Assembly (NCBI RefSeq): GCF_014208035.1
Contig: NZ_JACHMK010000001.1
Coordinates: forward strand, 1,116,001-1,180,000
DNA: 64,000 bases
Direction: 5' to 3'
Source: Schaalia hyovaginalis
GTDB taxonomy: Bacteria > Actinomycetota > Actinomycetes > Actinomycetales > Actinomycetaceae
The notes under the pieces are model-generated. The model saw only the letters and a list, made by a program, of their open reading frames with translations, was not told the DNA's origin and ran no database searches. The translations under genes were made by a program, and so were the position numbers. The first letter of the stretch is position 1, and each line of letters begins with the position of its first letter. Of the stretch, positions 53,591 through 62,828 are shown piece by piece.

Positions 53591-53721
53591 CCGCCGCCCG
53601 CGAGGGGGCCGTCTGAGGCGCCTGCCCTACTGGCCCCGCGCCGGATCCCTGCTTCCGTGAGGGGGCGGGGCGGTCGCTGCCGCCCGCGCCGCAGAGGGAG
53701 CCTCCGCCGCCCGCGAGGGGG
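53591..53721. repeat. 18-bp direct repeat in the gap before mraZ
   Basis: The same 18 bases, CCGCCGCCCGCGAGGGGG, occur at 53591-53608 and 53704-53721. The gap from 53531 to about 53760 is very GC-rich and shows no gene; from 53760 it becomes A/T-rich where the mraZ promoter should be. Confidence 0.6.
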
Positions 53722-53858
53722 GCGGGGTGCTGGAACGACGGATGAGGAGTGAGATTCTTCCCCACAATTCACCACCGCAATCTTTCTTTGAAATTAAGCG
53801 GATTCTGAGCGGCAATTCAGCAGTGTTGGCGCGTTGAGCACTGTCTTGGGGGAATATT

Positions 53859-53885
53859 GTGGGGTAAAGTGGGGAAAAGTGTTCC
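53859..53885 (+). promoter_or_regulatory. MraZ-box-like GTGGGG repeats upstream of mraZ
   Basis: GTGGGG at 53859 and 53869, with a weaker GTGTTC at 53879, are spaced exactly 10 bp. MraZ in other bacteria binds TGGG(G/A) direct repeats of this spacing to control its own cluster. They lie 20-50 bases before the mraZ ATG. Confidence 0.65.
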
Positions 53886-53905
53886 GCAGGGGAAGGCGGT
53901 GAGAC

Positions 53906-54337
53906 ATGTTCCTCGGTACGTACGAGCCCAAACTCGACGACAAGGGACGCGTCTTCCTGCCCGCCAAATTCCGCGAGGACATGGAGGGCGGCATCGTCCT
54001 CACCCGGGGTCAGGAGCACTGCATCTACGCGTTCCCGGCCTCGCGATTCGACGACATGACGAAGGACCTGCTCACAGCGCCCCTGTCCTCCAAACAGGCG
54101 CGCGACTGGATCCGAGTGATGCTGTCGGGCGCGTACAAGGAGGTTCCGGATAAGCAGGGGAGGATCTCCATCCCCGCGGATCTGCGGGCCTACGCCGGCC
54201 TCGGCCGCGAACTCACCGTCATCGGTGCGGGCTCGCGGGCCGAGATCTGGAACGCCGAGTCCTGGCGCGAGTACCTCGCCGTCCAGGAGGAGGTGTTCTC
54301 CCAGACTGCCGAGGAGATCATCCCCGGCATGTTCTGA
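53906..54337 (+). CDS. mraZ: Division/cell-wall cluster regulator MraZ
   Basis: MraZ is an AbrB-fold DNA-binding protein that regulates the dcw cluster. The 143-aa protein has the two half-repeats [20 protein letters not shown] and [26 protein letters not shown] direct repeats precede the gene, consistent with autoregulation. First gene of the cluster; rsmH follows about 100 bases downstream. Confidence 0.96.
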   Translation: MFLGTYEPKLDDKGRVFLPAKFREDMEGGIVLTRGQEHCIYAFPASRFDDMTKDLLTAPLSSKQARDWIRVMLSGAYKEVPDKQGRISIPADLRAYAGLGRELTVIGAGSRAEIWNAESWREYLAVQEEVFSQTAEEIIPGMF

Positions 54338-54440
54338 CTCGCAAGGCCCGGTCTCCATCCGGGTTCCGACTTCACTTCCCCGATGTCGGAGCGCGGTGGG
54401 GGACCCGGCCCTACGAGCCTCGCAGAAGAAAGGAGTGCAA

Positions 54441-55421
54441 GTGGACGACGCCCGCGCCACGTCCCAACGGCATACCCCCGTGCTCCTCGACGAGTGCCTC
54501 AACATGCTGGCCCCCGCCCTCGACGCCCAAAGCGCGCTCCTCGTCGACTGCACCCTCGGCATGGGAGGGCACACCGAAGCCGCCCTCAAGCGCTTCCCCC
54601 GCCTCAGCGTCATCGGCATTGATCGCGATCCCCAGGCCATCGCCCTCGCCTCCGAGCGCCTCCGCCCCTTCGGGGAGCGCTTCCGCGCCGTCCACACGAC
54701 CTACGACCGCGTCGGCGAGGTGGTGGCCCGCCATTCGCCCTCGGGGCTCGCCGACGGCATCCTCATGGACCTCGGCGTCTCCTCGCTCCAACTCGACGAA
54801 GCCGACAGGGGCTTCTCCTACGCCGCCGACGCCCCCCTCGACATGCGCATGGACCCGACGAAGGGGCGGAGCGCGGCCGATCTCCTCGCGACCGCCGCCG
54901 AGGCCGAGATCGCCAAGATCCTGCGCGTCTACGGGGAGGAGCGCTTCGCCTCCCGCATCGCCCGGCGGATCGTGCGCAAGCGCGAAGAAGCCCCCCTCGA
55001 ACGCACGGGCGAACTCGTCGACATCATCCGCGACGCGATCCCGGCCCCCGCCAGACGCACCGGGGGCAACCCCTCCAAACGCACCTTCCAGGCCCTCCGC
55101 GTCGCCGTCAATGACGAGCTCAGGATCCTGGAACGCGCCCTTCCCGCGGCGCTGAGCTCGCTCAGGATCGGCGGACGCCTCGTCATCGAGTCCTACCAGT
55201 CCCTCGAGGACCGTCTGGTGAAAGAGGCCTTCAGAGCGGGATCGACGCTCGACGTGCCGGTGGACCTGCCGATCATCCCCGAATCGAAGGCGCCGCCGCT
55301 CAAGCTCCTCACCCGCGGCGCCGTCCTCGCCAACGAAGAGGAACGAGCCCGCAACCCCCGATCAGCCTCCGTGCGACTCCGCGGCGTCGAACTCGTCCGC
55401 GAATGGAAGGAGTCCTCATGA
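54441..55421 (+). CDS. rsmH: 16S rRNA (cytosine-1402-N4)-methyltransferase
   Basis: RsmH methylates N4 of C1402 in the 16S decoding centre. The 326-aa protein begins at GTG 54441 behind AAAGGAG (54430-54435): HTPVLLDECLNML, the SAM loop DCTLGMGGHTEAALKRF, GILMDLGVSSLQLDEADRGF and KRTFQALRVAVNDELR are all typical. The longer frame from 54225 reads antisense-like sequence over mraZ. Its stop overlaps ftsL (ATGA). Confidence 0.96.
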   Translation: MDDARATSQRHTPVLLDECLNMLAPALDAQSALLVDCTLGMGGHTEAALKRFPRLSVIGIDRDPQAIALASERLRPFGERFRAVHTTYDRVGEVVARHSPSGLADGILMDLGVSSLQLDEADRGFSYAADAPLDMRMDPTKGRSAADLLATAAEAEIAKILRVYGEERFASRIARRIVRKREEAPLERTGELVDIIRDAIPAPARRTGGNPSKRTFQALRVAVNDELRILERALPAALSSLRIGGRLVIESYQSLEDRLVKEAFRAGSTLDVPVDLPIIPESKAPPLKLLTRGAVLANEEERARNPRSASVRLRGVELVREWKESS

Positions 55422-55810
55422 GCAGCGCAGCAGCTGCGACGCGACCGGCCTCTCGGCCCGAGCGGCTTCGAGCCGAGGTCAGCGAACTCCGAGTCGTCGA
55501 AGGCCAAAGGCCCGGCCGCTCCCTCCTCGCCCTCGCCCTCGCGGCGATCCTCGTCATCCTCACCGCGGTGATCGCCTCGATGGTGCTGCACACCAGGATG
55601 GCCCAGACGGCGTTCGAGATCCGTGAACAGCAGCTCCAGCTCAACGCCCTGGACGCCGAGGCGTGGAGCATGCAGGCTGTCATCGAAGAAGCGGCCTCTC
55701 CCGCCTCCCTCGAAGCGGCGGCGCGGAACGCGGGCATGGTGCCCGCCGGCAAGAGCGGTCTCATCACCCTGTCGACTGGAACGGTCGAGGGCGGGACTCC
55801 GGCGAACTGA
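55418..55810 (+). CDS. ftsL: FtsL-like septum protein
   Basis: A 130-aa bitopic membrane protein between rsmH and ftsI, the place of ftsL. About 38 cytoplasmic residues precede one transmembrane helix (LLALALAAILVILTAVIASM), followed by a heptad-like coiled coil (QTAFEIREQQLQLNALDAEA). FtsL bridges FtsB/DivIC with FtsI/FtsW. Sequence identity is low in this family, so the call rests on topology and position. Coupled to both neighbours (ATGA, TGATG). Confidence 0.85.
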   Translation: MSSAAAATRPASRPERLRAEVSELRVVEGQRPGRSLLALALAAILVILTAVIASMVLHTRMAQTAFEIREQQLQLNALDAEAWSMQAVIEEAASPASLEAAARNAGMVPAGKSGLITLSTGTVEGGTPAN

Positions 55811-57591
55811 TGACCCCCAGCAACGCCTCCGCCTCGATCCGGCGATCGCGGGTGATCCTGGCGATCTTCGTGATCCTCCTGTCGGCGTGCGCGCTCCGCC
55901 TCGTCGACCTCCAGCTCGTCCAGGGGCCCGAGCTCGCCGCCGAAGGCGAGCAGGTGAGAACCTCCCGTTCGGCGATCGCCGCGAAACGGGGCCAGATCCT
56001 CGACGCGACCGGAACGGTCCTGGCCGATTCGATCCTCACCTACGACATCGCGGTGAATCAGGTTAATATCCGCTCCTACGTCCACTACGAGACGAAGGAG
56101 GTCAACGGCTCGAAGCAGACGACCGTCGTGGGCCGGGGCCCCGCCGAGGCCGCCCGGCAGCTCGCCGAACTCCTCGGCATGTCCGAGGCCGAACTCGGCG
56201 GTCAGCTCATCGGCGACTCGACCTACACCTATCTCAAACGGAACGTCGACGCGGTGACTTTCCGCAAGATCCGCGCCCTCGACATCTACGGCATCGAATG
56301 GGAGGCGGTCTACGAGAGGATCTACCCCAACGGGAACACCGCCGCGCCCCTCATCGGCACCGTGAACGCCGAAGGCGAGGGATCCTCCGGGATCGAGCAG
56401 CAGTACGACTCCCTGCTGCAGGGCCTCCCCGGTTCGCAGGCCTTCGAGATCGCCCCCGACGGGGCCGTCATCCCAGGCGGGAAACGCACTCTTGAAGAGC
56501 CCCACGACGGCGGAACAGTCTCGCTCACGATCCACACGGATCTGCAGCACCAGGTCCAGGAGCTCCTCGACACCGCGATCACCTACCACGGAGCCGAATG
56601 GGGAGCGGTCGTCATCGAGGACGTGAGCACCGGGCAGGTCCTCGTGATGGCCGACTCCTACTCGACGCCGCCCGACAACGCGAATCCGCAGATCGTCCGC
56701 GCAGTCCAGTACGCGACCGAACCCGGATCCGTGGGCAAGGTCCTCACGAACGCCGTCGCCCTCGAACAGGGCACCATCACCCCCACCTCGGTCTTCTCGG
56801 TCCCCGGCTCGATCAACATGCCGGGCGCGGACGGGCCGATCAACGACTTACACCAGCACGAGACCTACGAGCGCACGGCGACCGGCATCCTCGTCGAGTC
56901 CTCGAACACGGGCACCGTGCAGGTGGGCGATACCGTGAGCGACGAGTCGCGCTACGACATGATGAAAAAGCTCGGCTTCGGCGAGCTTACGGGCATCGAG
57001 CTCTCGGGCGAGTCGGCCGGGCTCTTGCGCCCGCCATCGGAATGGGGCGGACGCGACCGCTACGTCTCGATGTTCGGCCAGTCCTACGCGGTGACGCCCC
57101 TCCAGATGGCCTCGATGATGGCGACGATCGGCAACGGGGGTGTGCGCATCAGCCCGCGGATCGTGAAGTCGTGGACGAACGCCGACGGCACCTTCGAAGA
57201 GCAGAAGCGCCCCGAACCCGTCCAGGTGATGTCGGCCGACACCGCGAAGAAGGTCCTCACGATGATGGAATCGGTCGTCGCCGATCCGAATGGGACGAAC
57301 GGGGTGGGCGGCGTCGCGGGCTATCGGGTCGGCCTGAAGACGGGCACGGCCGAGATCGGAGTCGACGGCCAGTCGGGGCTGACGGGCGTCGCCTCGACCA
57401 CGGCGGGGATCATCCCGGCCGATAAGCCAAGATTGGCGATCACGGTTGTCATCTACAATCCAAAGGTCGCCTATCTGGCGGCCTCGTCCGCGCTGCCCCT
57501 CTTCGGGCAAGTCGCGGAGGCAGCCGTGAAGAATCTCGGCATCCCCGCTTCGGCGGAACCGGCGGTCCTCTACCCGTCGGCCCCGCAATGA
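55810..57591 (+). CDS. ftsI: Septal peptidoglycan transpeptidase (PBP, FtsI-like)
   Basis: A class B penicillin-binding protein that cross-links septal peptidoglycan. The 593-aa protein has a single N-terminal transmembrane helix (VILAIFVILLSACALRLVDL), a dimerisation domain, and the transpeptidase motifs SVGK (in EPGSVGKV; the usual form is STFK), SSN and KTGTAE. The ATG shares a base with the ftsL stop. The SVGK variant keeps the catalytic Ser and Lys. Confidence 0.94.
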   Translation: MTPSNASASIRRSRVILAIFVILLSACALRLVDLQLVQGPELAAEGEQVRTSRSAIAAKRGQILDATGTVLADSILTYDIAVNQVNIRSYVHYETKEVNGSKQTTVVGRGPAEAARQLAELLGMSEAELGGQLIGDSTYTYLKRNVDAVTFRKIRALDIYGIEWEAVYERIYPNGNTAAPLIGTVNAEGEGSSGIEQQYDSLLQGLPGSQAFEIAPDGAVIPGGKRTLEEPHDGGTVSLTIHTDLQHQVQELLDTAITYHGAEWGAVVIEDVSTGQVLVMADSYSTPPDNANPQIVRAVQYATEPGSVGKVLTNAVALEQGTITPTSVFSVPGSINMPGADGPINDLHQHETYERTATGILVESSNTGTVQVGDTVSDESRYDMMKKLGFGELTGIELSGESAGLLRPPSEWGGRDRYVSMFGQSYAVTPLQMASMMATIGNGGVRISPRIVKSWTNADGTFEEQKRPEPVQVMSADTAKKVLTMMESVVADPNGTNGVGGVAGYRVGLKTGTAEIGVDGQSGLTGVASTTAGIIPADKPRLAITVVIYNPKVAYLAASSALPLFGQVAEAAVKNLGIPASAEPAVLYPSAPQ

Positions 57592-59030
57592 GCAGGGCGA
57601 TGCGAACGGCGATGAGCCGTGAAGGGAGAACCGTGGAACGTTCAGCACAGTGGATCGCCGCCTCGACGGGCGGGCGGCTCTTGGGAGCCGATGCGCGTGT
57701 CACGGGCCCCTTCGTCACCGATTCGCGCGAGGCCGGGCCCGGATCGTGCTACTTCGCGCGCCGCGGCGAGACGAGCGACGGCCACGATTTCGCTCGAGCC
57801 GCAGTGGAGGCGGGTGCGGTCGCCCTGGTCGTGGAGCGCCCCGTCGACGTCGAATGCGCGCAGATCCTCGTCGAGGACGCGACCCGCGCGCTGGGCGATC
57901 TCGCGCGCGCCCACCTCAGCGATCTGCGCGAGCGCGGCGGCCTCGACGTCGTCGCCGTGACGGGGTCGGCGGGGAAGACGACGACGAAGGACCTCCTCTT
58001 CCAGATCCTGAGCGCCGACGGGCCGACGGTCGCGCCGAAGCTCTCCTTCAACAACGAAGTCGGACTTCCCCTGACCGTTCTCACGGCGACGCCGAACACC
58101 CGACACATGGTCCTCGAAATGGGGGCCTCCGGACCCGGGCACATCGCCTACCTCACCTCGATCGCCGCCCCGGACGTCGCGATCGAGCTCATGGTCGGTC
58201 ACGCCCACCTGGGCGGCTTCGGCTCGGTCGAGGGCATCGCGGCCGCGAAGGCCGAGCTCATCGAAGGGGCGAGGCCGGGCGCTCCGGTCGTCCTCAACAA
58301 CGATGATCCGCGCGTCCTCGCGATGTCCGCACTCGCCACCGGCCCGGTGAGGACCTTCTCCGCCTCGGGGGCTCCGCAGGCCGATGTCCGCGCCCTCGAC
58401 GTGATCGCCGACGAGGCCGATCGCGCCCGTTTCACGCTCATCGCCCCCGAGGGCGAGGCGGAGGTGAGCCTCGGCGTCGTGGGGGTCCACCACGTGGCCA
58501 ACGCCCTCGCCGCGGCGAGCGGCGCCCTCGCCCTGGGCATCCCCTTCGGCACCGTCGTCACCGCGCTCAACGGCGCGAAGGCCCTGTCCCCGCACCGCAT
58601 GGACCTGCGCGAGCTCACCGTGGAGTCGCACCCGATCACCCTCATCGACGACGCCTACAACGCGAACCTCGATTCGATGCGCGCGGGCTTCGCGGCCCTC
58701 GCCGCCATCGGACGCGGACGCCCCAAGATCGCAGTGCTGTCCGAAATGCTCGAACTCGGAGAGGCGAGCGCTCCGACGCACCGCGAGGTCGGCATAATGG
58801 CTGCCGAAGCCGGAGTGAACACTCTCATCGTGCTCGGGAACGACGCGCCCTTCTACCTCGAGGGCGCCGGATCCGGGGTGCGCGGGGTCCTGGCCTCAGA
58901 CGTCGACGACGCGATCCGCGCGGCTCTTGAAGAGCTCGAAGACGATTGCGTCGTCCTCGCCAAGGGCTCGCTCTATTCGTATTCATGGCAGGTGGCTGAA
59001 GCACTGCAGGAGAGGGGTGCCTCGCGATGA
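57588..59030 (+). CDS. murF: UDP-MurNAc-tripeptide-D-Ala-D-Ala ligase
   Basis: MurF adds D-Ala-D-Ala to the peptidoglycan precursor. The 480-aa protein has the ATP loop VTGSAGKTTTKDLL, NNEVGLPLTVL and the IDDAYNANLDSMRAG segment. The ATG at 57588 overlaps the ftsI stop (ATGA), but a GTG at 57633 with GGGAG upstream gives a more usual N-terminus (ERSAQWIAASTGGRLLG); either is possible. murE, which normally precedes murF, is absent from this cluster. Confidence 0.94.
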   Translation: MSRAMRTAMSREGRTVERSAQWIAASTGGRLLGADARVTGPFVTDSREAGPGSCYFARRGETSDGHDFARAAVEAGAVALVVERPVDVECAQILVEDATRALGDLARAHLSDLRERGGLDVVAVTGSAGKTTTKDLLFQILSADGPTVAPKLSFNNEVGLPLTVLTATPNTRHMVLEMGASGPGHIAYLTSIAAPDVAIELMVGHAHLGGFGSVEGIAAAKAELIEGARPGAPVVLNNDDPRVLAMSALATGPVRTFSASGAPQADVRALDVIADEADRARFTLIAPEGEAEVSLGVVGVHHVANALAAASGALALGIPFGTVVTALNGAKALSPHRMDLRELTVESHPITLIDDAYNANLDSMRAGFAALAAIGRGRPKIAVLSEMLELGEASAPTHREVGIMAAEAGVNTLIVLGNDAPFYLEGAGSGVRGVLASDVDDAIRAALEELEDDCVVLAKGSLYSYSWQVAEALQERGASR

Positions 59031-60112
59031 TCGGTCTCATCGCGGCGTTCATTATCGCGATGGCGCTGTCCATCCTCGGAACGCCGGTCCTGATCCGCTT
59101 CCTCGTCTCGCACCAGTACGGGCAGTTCATCCGCCAGGACGGGCCGACTCAGCACCTCACGAAGCGCGGCACGCCGACGATGGGCGGCCTGGTCATCATC
59201 CTCGCCACGGTCATCGCCTGGATGATCGGCTCGACCCTCTCGGGCGCGGGCCCCTCCTGGTCGGGCCTGAGCCTGCTCGTGCTCTTCGTGGGGCTGGGCC
59301 TCATCGGCCTGCTCGACGACGGCATCAAGATCATGCGTCAGCGTTCCCTGGGCCTGCACCCCTCGGGCAAGATCATCGGCCAGATCGCCGTCGCCTCGCT
59401 CTTCGCGTGGATGTCGATCGTCGGATCCGACGAGTACGGCCGTACCCCGGGCTCGCTGGCGATCTCAGTGACGCGGCCGACCGGAATCACCCTCGCATTC
59501 GCGGGCGTCGGCATCGGGATCGCCCTCTACTTCCTGTGGGCCAACTTCATCGTCGCGGCGTGGTCGAACGCCGTGAACCTCACGGACGGCCTCGACGGCC
59601 TCGCGACCGGCTGCTCGATCTTCGTCTTCGGCGCCTACACCTTCGTCGCCTACTTCCAGCAGATCCAGTCCTGCGTGGTCCCCAACGGCAACATGGCCGC
59701 CTGCTACTCGACGCGGGACCCGCTGGATCTTGCGATCTTCTCGACCGCGCTCATCGGCGCGCTCGCGGGATTCCTCTGGTGGAACGCCTCGCCCGCGAGG
59801 ATCTTCATGGGCGATACGGGGGCGCTCGCCCTCGGAGGCGCGCTCGCCGGAATGTCGGTCCTGACGCACACCGAGTTCCTCGCGGTGATGATCGGCGGCC
59901 TGTTCGTCGCGATCATCATGTCCGACGTCATCCAGATCTCGGTGTTCAAGGCGACCCGCAAACGAGTCTTCCGGATGGCCCCTCTCCACCACCACTTCGA
60001 GCTCAAGGGCTGGCAGGAAGTGACGATTGTCATCCGCTTCTGGCTGGTCGCCGCGATCTTCGCGATCACGGGCGCGGGCCTCTTCTACGCCGAATGGGCG
60101 GCGCAACTGTGA
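59027..60112 (+). CDS. mraY: Phospho-MurNAc-pentapeptide transferase MraY
   Basis: MraY makes lipid I by joining the soluble precursor to undecaprenyl phosphate. The 361-aa membrane protein has about ten helices, with KRGTPTMGGL, the catalytic Asp clusters LLDDGIKIMRQRSLGL and NAVNLTDGLDGLATG, and PLHHHFELKGW. It overlaps both murF (ATGA) and murD (GTGA). Confidence 0.97.
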   Translation: MIGLIAAFIIAMALSILGTPVLIRFLVSHQYGQFIRQDGPTQHLTKRGTPTMGGLVIILATVIAWMIGSTLSGAGPSWSGLSLLVLFVGLGLIGLLDDGIKIMRQRSLGLHPSGKIIGQIAVASLFAWMSIVGSDEYGRTPGSLAISVTRPTGITLAFAGVGIGIALYFLWANFIVAAWSNAVNLTDGLDGLATGCSIFVFGAYTFVAYFQQIQSCVVPNGNMAACYSTRDPLDLAIFSTALIGALAGFLWWNASPARIFMGDTGALALGGALAGMSVLTHTEFLAVMIGGLFVAIIMSDVIQISVFKATRKRVFRMAPLHHHFELKGWQEVTIVIRFWLVAAIFAITGAGLFYAEWAAQL

Positions 60113-61554
60113 GCAGCCCGGTCGCGATCATCGGTTGGGGCCGTTCGGGCCTTTCGGCGGCGCGCGCACTGCTCGCACGCGGCTACGAGGTCGAGGCCTT
60201 CGACCGGAGCGGGCCCGCGGTGCCGGATGAGACCGACGGGGCCGTGACGCTTCACGTCCACGCCGACCCGGTCGAACTCGCCGACGCGGTCGTGAGCCGC
60301 CGGCCCCGCTTCATCGTGGTCTCGCCTGGGATCCCCCCGCACGCCCCGGTCTTCGCCGCCGCGCGGCGGGCCGGAATCGAACTCATCGGGGAGGTCGAGC
60401 TCGCATGGCGCCTCCAGGAGGCGGGGCCTCATGCGGGCCGCCCCTGGCTCGTCGTGACGGGCACGAACGGCAAGACGACGACGGTGGGCATGCTCGGCGC
60501 GATCCTGAGGGCGAACGGCGAAGACGCCCTCGAAGTCGGCAACATCGGGACTCCGATCACCGAGGCGATCGATTCGGACGCGCAGGTGTTCGCCGTCGAG
60601 ATGTCGAGCTTCCAGCTGCACACCGCGCTCACGGTCTCGCCGCAGGCCTCCGTGTGCCTGAACGTCGATGCGGATCACCTGGACTGGCACGGGAGCGTGC
60701 AGGCGTACGCCGCCGACAAGGCGCGGGTCTATGAGCGCACGCAGGTCGCGTGCGTCTACCCTGCGCAGGACCGCTCGGTGGAGCGGATGGTCGAAGAAGC
60801 CGATGTCATCGAAGGCGCTCGCGCCATCGGCACGACCCTCGCCGTCCCCGCGGTCTCGCAGCTCGGCATCGTCGAGGACGTCCTCGTCGATCGGGCCTTC
60901 CTCGAGGACCGGCGGACCCGCGCCCTTGAACTCGCGCGCCTTGGCGACCTCGAGCCCGCCTACGGCCCCAGCCCCTCTCCGGCAGTGGTCGCCGACGCCC
61001 TGGCGGCAGCGGCCCTGGCGCGCGCCCACGGAGCGGCCCCCGAGGCGGTGGCTCGCGGCCTGCGCGCCTTCGTTCCGGCGGGACATCGTCGGGCCGTCGT
61101 CGCCCGGGCGGCCGACCTCACGTGGATCGACGATTCGAAGGCGACGAATGCGCACGCGGCCCTCGCTTCGCTCGAAGGCGTTCCCGAGGGGCGCGCGATC
61201 TGGATCTTCGGCGGGGATGCGAAAGGGCAGGACTTCGCTGATCTCGTGACCCGGGCGGCCCCCCGTTTGAGGGGCGTCGTCGTCATCGGCGAGGACCGCG
61301 AACCGGAGGTGTCGGCCCTGAGGTCCTGCGCTCCGCAGGTGCCCTTCGTCGAGGTCGACGGCCACGAGGATTGGATGTTCTCCGTCGTGAATGAGGCGGT
61401 CGCGCTGTCCAGACCGGGCGATACGGTCGTCCTGGCCCCCGCCACCGCGTCCTGGGATCAGTTCCGGGATTACGGGGAGCGCGGTCGCGTGTTCGCCGAT
61501 GCGGTGAAGAGGCTCGCCGAGCAGTGGGGGAGCGCCGATGGCGGCCCTGCCTGA
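60109..61554 (+). CDS. murD: UDP-MurNAc-L-alanine:D-glutamate ligase
   Basis: MurD adds D-Glu to the precursor. The 481-aa protein starts at the GTG overlapping the mraY stop: VAIIGWGRSGLSAARALLAR, then the ATP loop VTGTNGKTTTVGMLGAIL, HLDWHGSVQAYAADKARVYE and WIDDSKATNAHAALASLE. The open frame extends far upstream over mraY without family similarity and was cut. It overlaps ftsW by 17 bases. Confidence 0.96.
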   Translation: MSSPVAIIGWGRSGLSAARALLARGYEVEAFDRSGPAVPDETDGAVTLHVHADPVELADAVVSRRPRFIVVSPGIPPHAPVFAAARRAGIELIGEVELAWRLQEAGPHAGRPWLVVTGTNGKTTTVGMLGAILRANGEDALEVGNIGTPITEAIDSDAQVFAVEMSSFQLHTALTVSPQASVCLNVDADHLDWHGSVQAYAADKARVYERTQVACVYPAQDRSVERMVEEADVIEGARAIGTTLAVPAVSQLGIVEDVLVDRAFLEDRRTRALELARLGDLEPAYGPSPSPAVVADALAAAALARAHGAAPEAVARGLRAFVPAGHRRAVVARAADLTWIDDSKATNAHAALASLEGVPEGRAIWIFGGDAKGQDFADLVTRAAPRLRGVVVIGEDREPEVSALRSCAPQVPFVEVDGHEDWMFSVVNEAVALSRPGDTVVLAPATASWDQFRDYGERGRVFADAVKRLAEQWGSADGGPA

Positions 61555-62800
61555 TGCGCTCGTCCGCTTGAAGCGGGCGATCCCGCGTTTCGAGTTCGGG
61601 CGCGAGGAGGAGTCGCGGGCCGCGTTGTCTCCGGTGTCGACCTACTACCTCATCGTCGTCCCCGCGCTCGTGCTCACGGTGTTCGGCCTGCTCATGGGCT
61701 TCTCGGCCCAGGCGGTCACGGCGATCGCCGCGGGTGAGAACCCGTACATCGCCTACCTGCGCCCGCTCGCCATCATCGTGGTCGCCGCGCTGATCGCCGC
61801 CTTCGTCCACGCCGCGCCCGTCGGCGTGTTCAAGCGCCTCGCCTGGCCCGCCTTCGTCCTCGCGATGATGCTCCAGCTCCTCGTCATCACCCCCTTGGGC
61901 AGGTCCGAGGGCGGCAATGCGAACTGGGTGCACATCCCCGGCCTGCCCGTCCTGCTGCAGCCCTCGGAATTCCTCAAGCTCGCCCTCGTCTTCGTGCTGG
62001 CGAAGTCGCTCACTCATCCGGGCGCGCGCCTGTCCGACTGGCGGCAGATGGCGGTCAAAGCCGGCGGCTTGACTGCGCTTGCGATCCTCTTCGTCCTTCT
62101 GGGGCGGGACATGGGGACCTCCATGATCGTCGTCGCCGCGGCCCTCGGAGCGCTGTGGGTCGCGGGGCTGCCGAAACGCTGGTTCCTCATCCTCGGAATC
62201 GCGATGGTTCCGGTGGGGACCGCCCTCGTCTTCTCGAATCCGACGCGCCTGCGTCGCGTGCTCGCGATCCTCCCGGGGGGCTCCTCCCGCGACCTCTCCG
62301 CCCCCGAGCAGATCGATCATTCCCTGTGGGCCTTCGGCTCGGGCGGATTGTCGGGCCTGGGACCGGGCGCTTCGCGCGAGAAGTGGAATTACCTCCAGGC
62401 GGCGCACACGGACTTCATCTTCGCGATCGTGGGCGAGGAGTTCGGCCTCCTGGGGACGCTCGCGGTGATCATCGCGCTCGGGCTGCTCGTGTGGGGGATG
62501 CTGCGCGTCGTCCAGTCGAGTGATGATCTCTTCGTGCAGATCGTGTCGGGGGGCGTCGCATCGTGGATCGGCGCTCAGGCCGTCGTCAACATCTTCTCGG
62601 TGACCGGTATCGGACCGGTCATCGGCGTGCCCCTGCCGCTCGTGTCCTATGGCGGGTCGTCGTTCCTCTTCACGGCGATCGCGATCGGCGTGGTGGCTTC
62701 TTTCGCGAGGGCGGAAGCAGGGATGACAATGTGGGGGCGCTTCGATGCGGCGACGCGTCGGCGCGACCCCAGGATCGAGCCGAAGCCCAGGCGCATCTGA
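61538..62800 (+). CDS. ftsW: Septal peptidoglycan glycosyltransferase FtsW
   Basis: FtsW is the SEDS-family polymerase that works with FtsI. The 420-aa protein has about ten transmembrane helices with the family signatures GGNANWVHIPGLPVLLQPSE, GRDMGTSMIVVAAAL, HTDFIFAIVGEEFGLLGTL and GVPLPLVSYGGSSF. A short basic cytoplasmic tail ends it. GGGGGAG precedes the ATG. Confidence 0.96.
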   Translation: MAALPDALVRLKRAIPRFEFGREEESRAALSPVSTYYLIVVPALVLTVFGLLMGFSAQAVTAIAAGENPYIAYLRPLAIIVVAALIAAFVHAAPVGVFKRLAWPAFVLAMMLQLLVITPLGRSEGGNANWVHIPGLPVLLQPSEFLKLALVFVLAKSLTHPGARLSDWRQMAVKAGGLTALAILFVLLGRDMGTSMIVVAAALGALWVAGLPKRWFLILGIAMVPVGTALVFSNPTRLRRVLAILPGGSSRDLSAPEQIDHSLWAFGSGGLSGLGPGASREKWNYLQAAHTDFIFAIVGEEFGLLGTLAVIIALGLLVWGMLRVVQSSDDLFVQIVSGGVASWIGAQAVVNIFSVTGIGPVIGVPLPLVSYGGSSFLFTAIAIGVVASFARAEAGMTMWGRFDAATRRRDPRIEPKPRRI

Positions 62801-62828
62801 GGCTTCGGCGCATCGAGGTAGGAGAATC

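Noticed and set aside
58927..60108. Long N-terminal extension of murD
   Set aside because: It lies over mraY in another frame and lacks similarity; the GTG overlapping the mraY stop gives a standard MurD.
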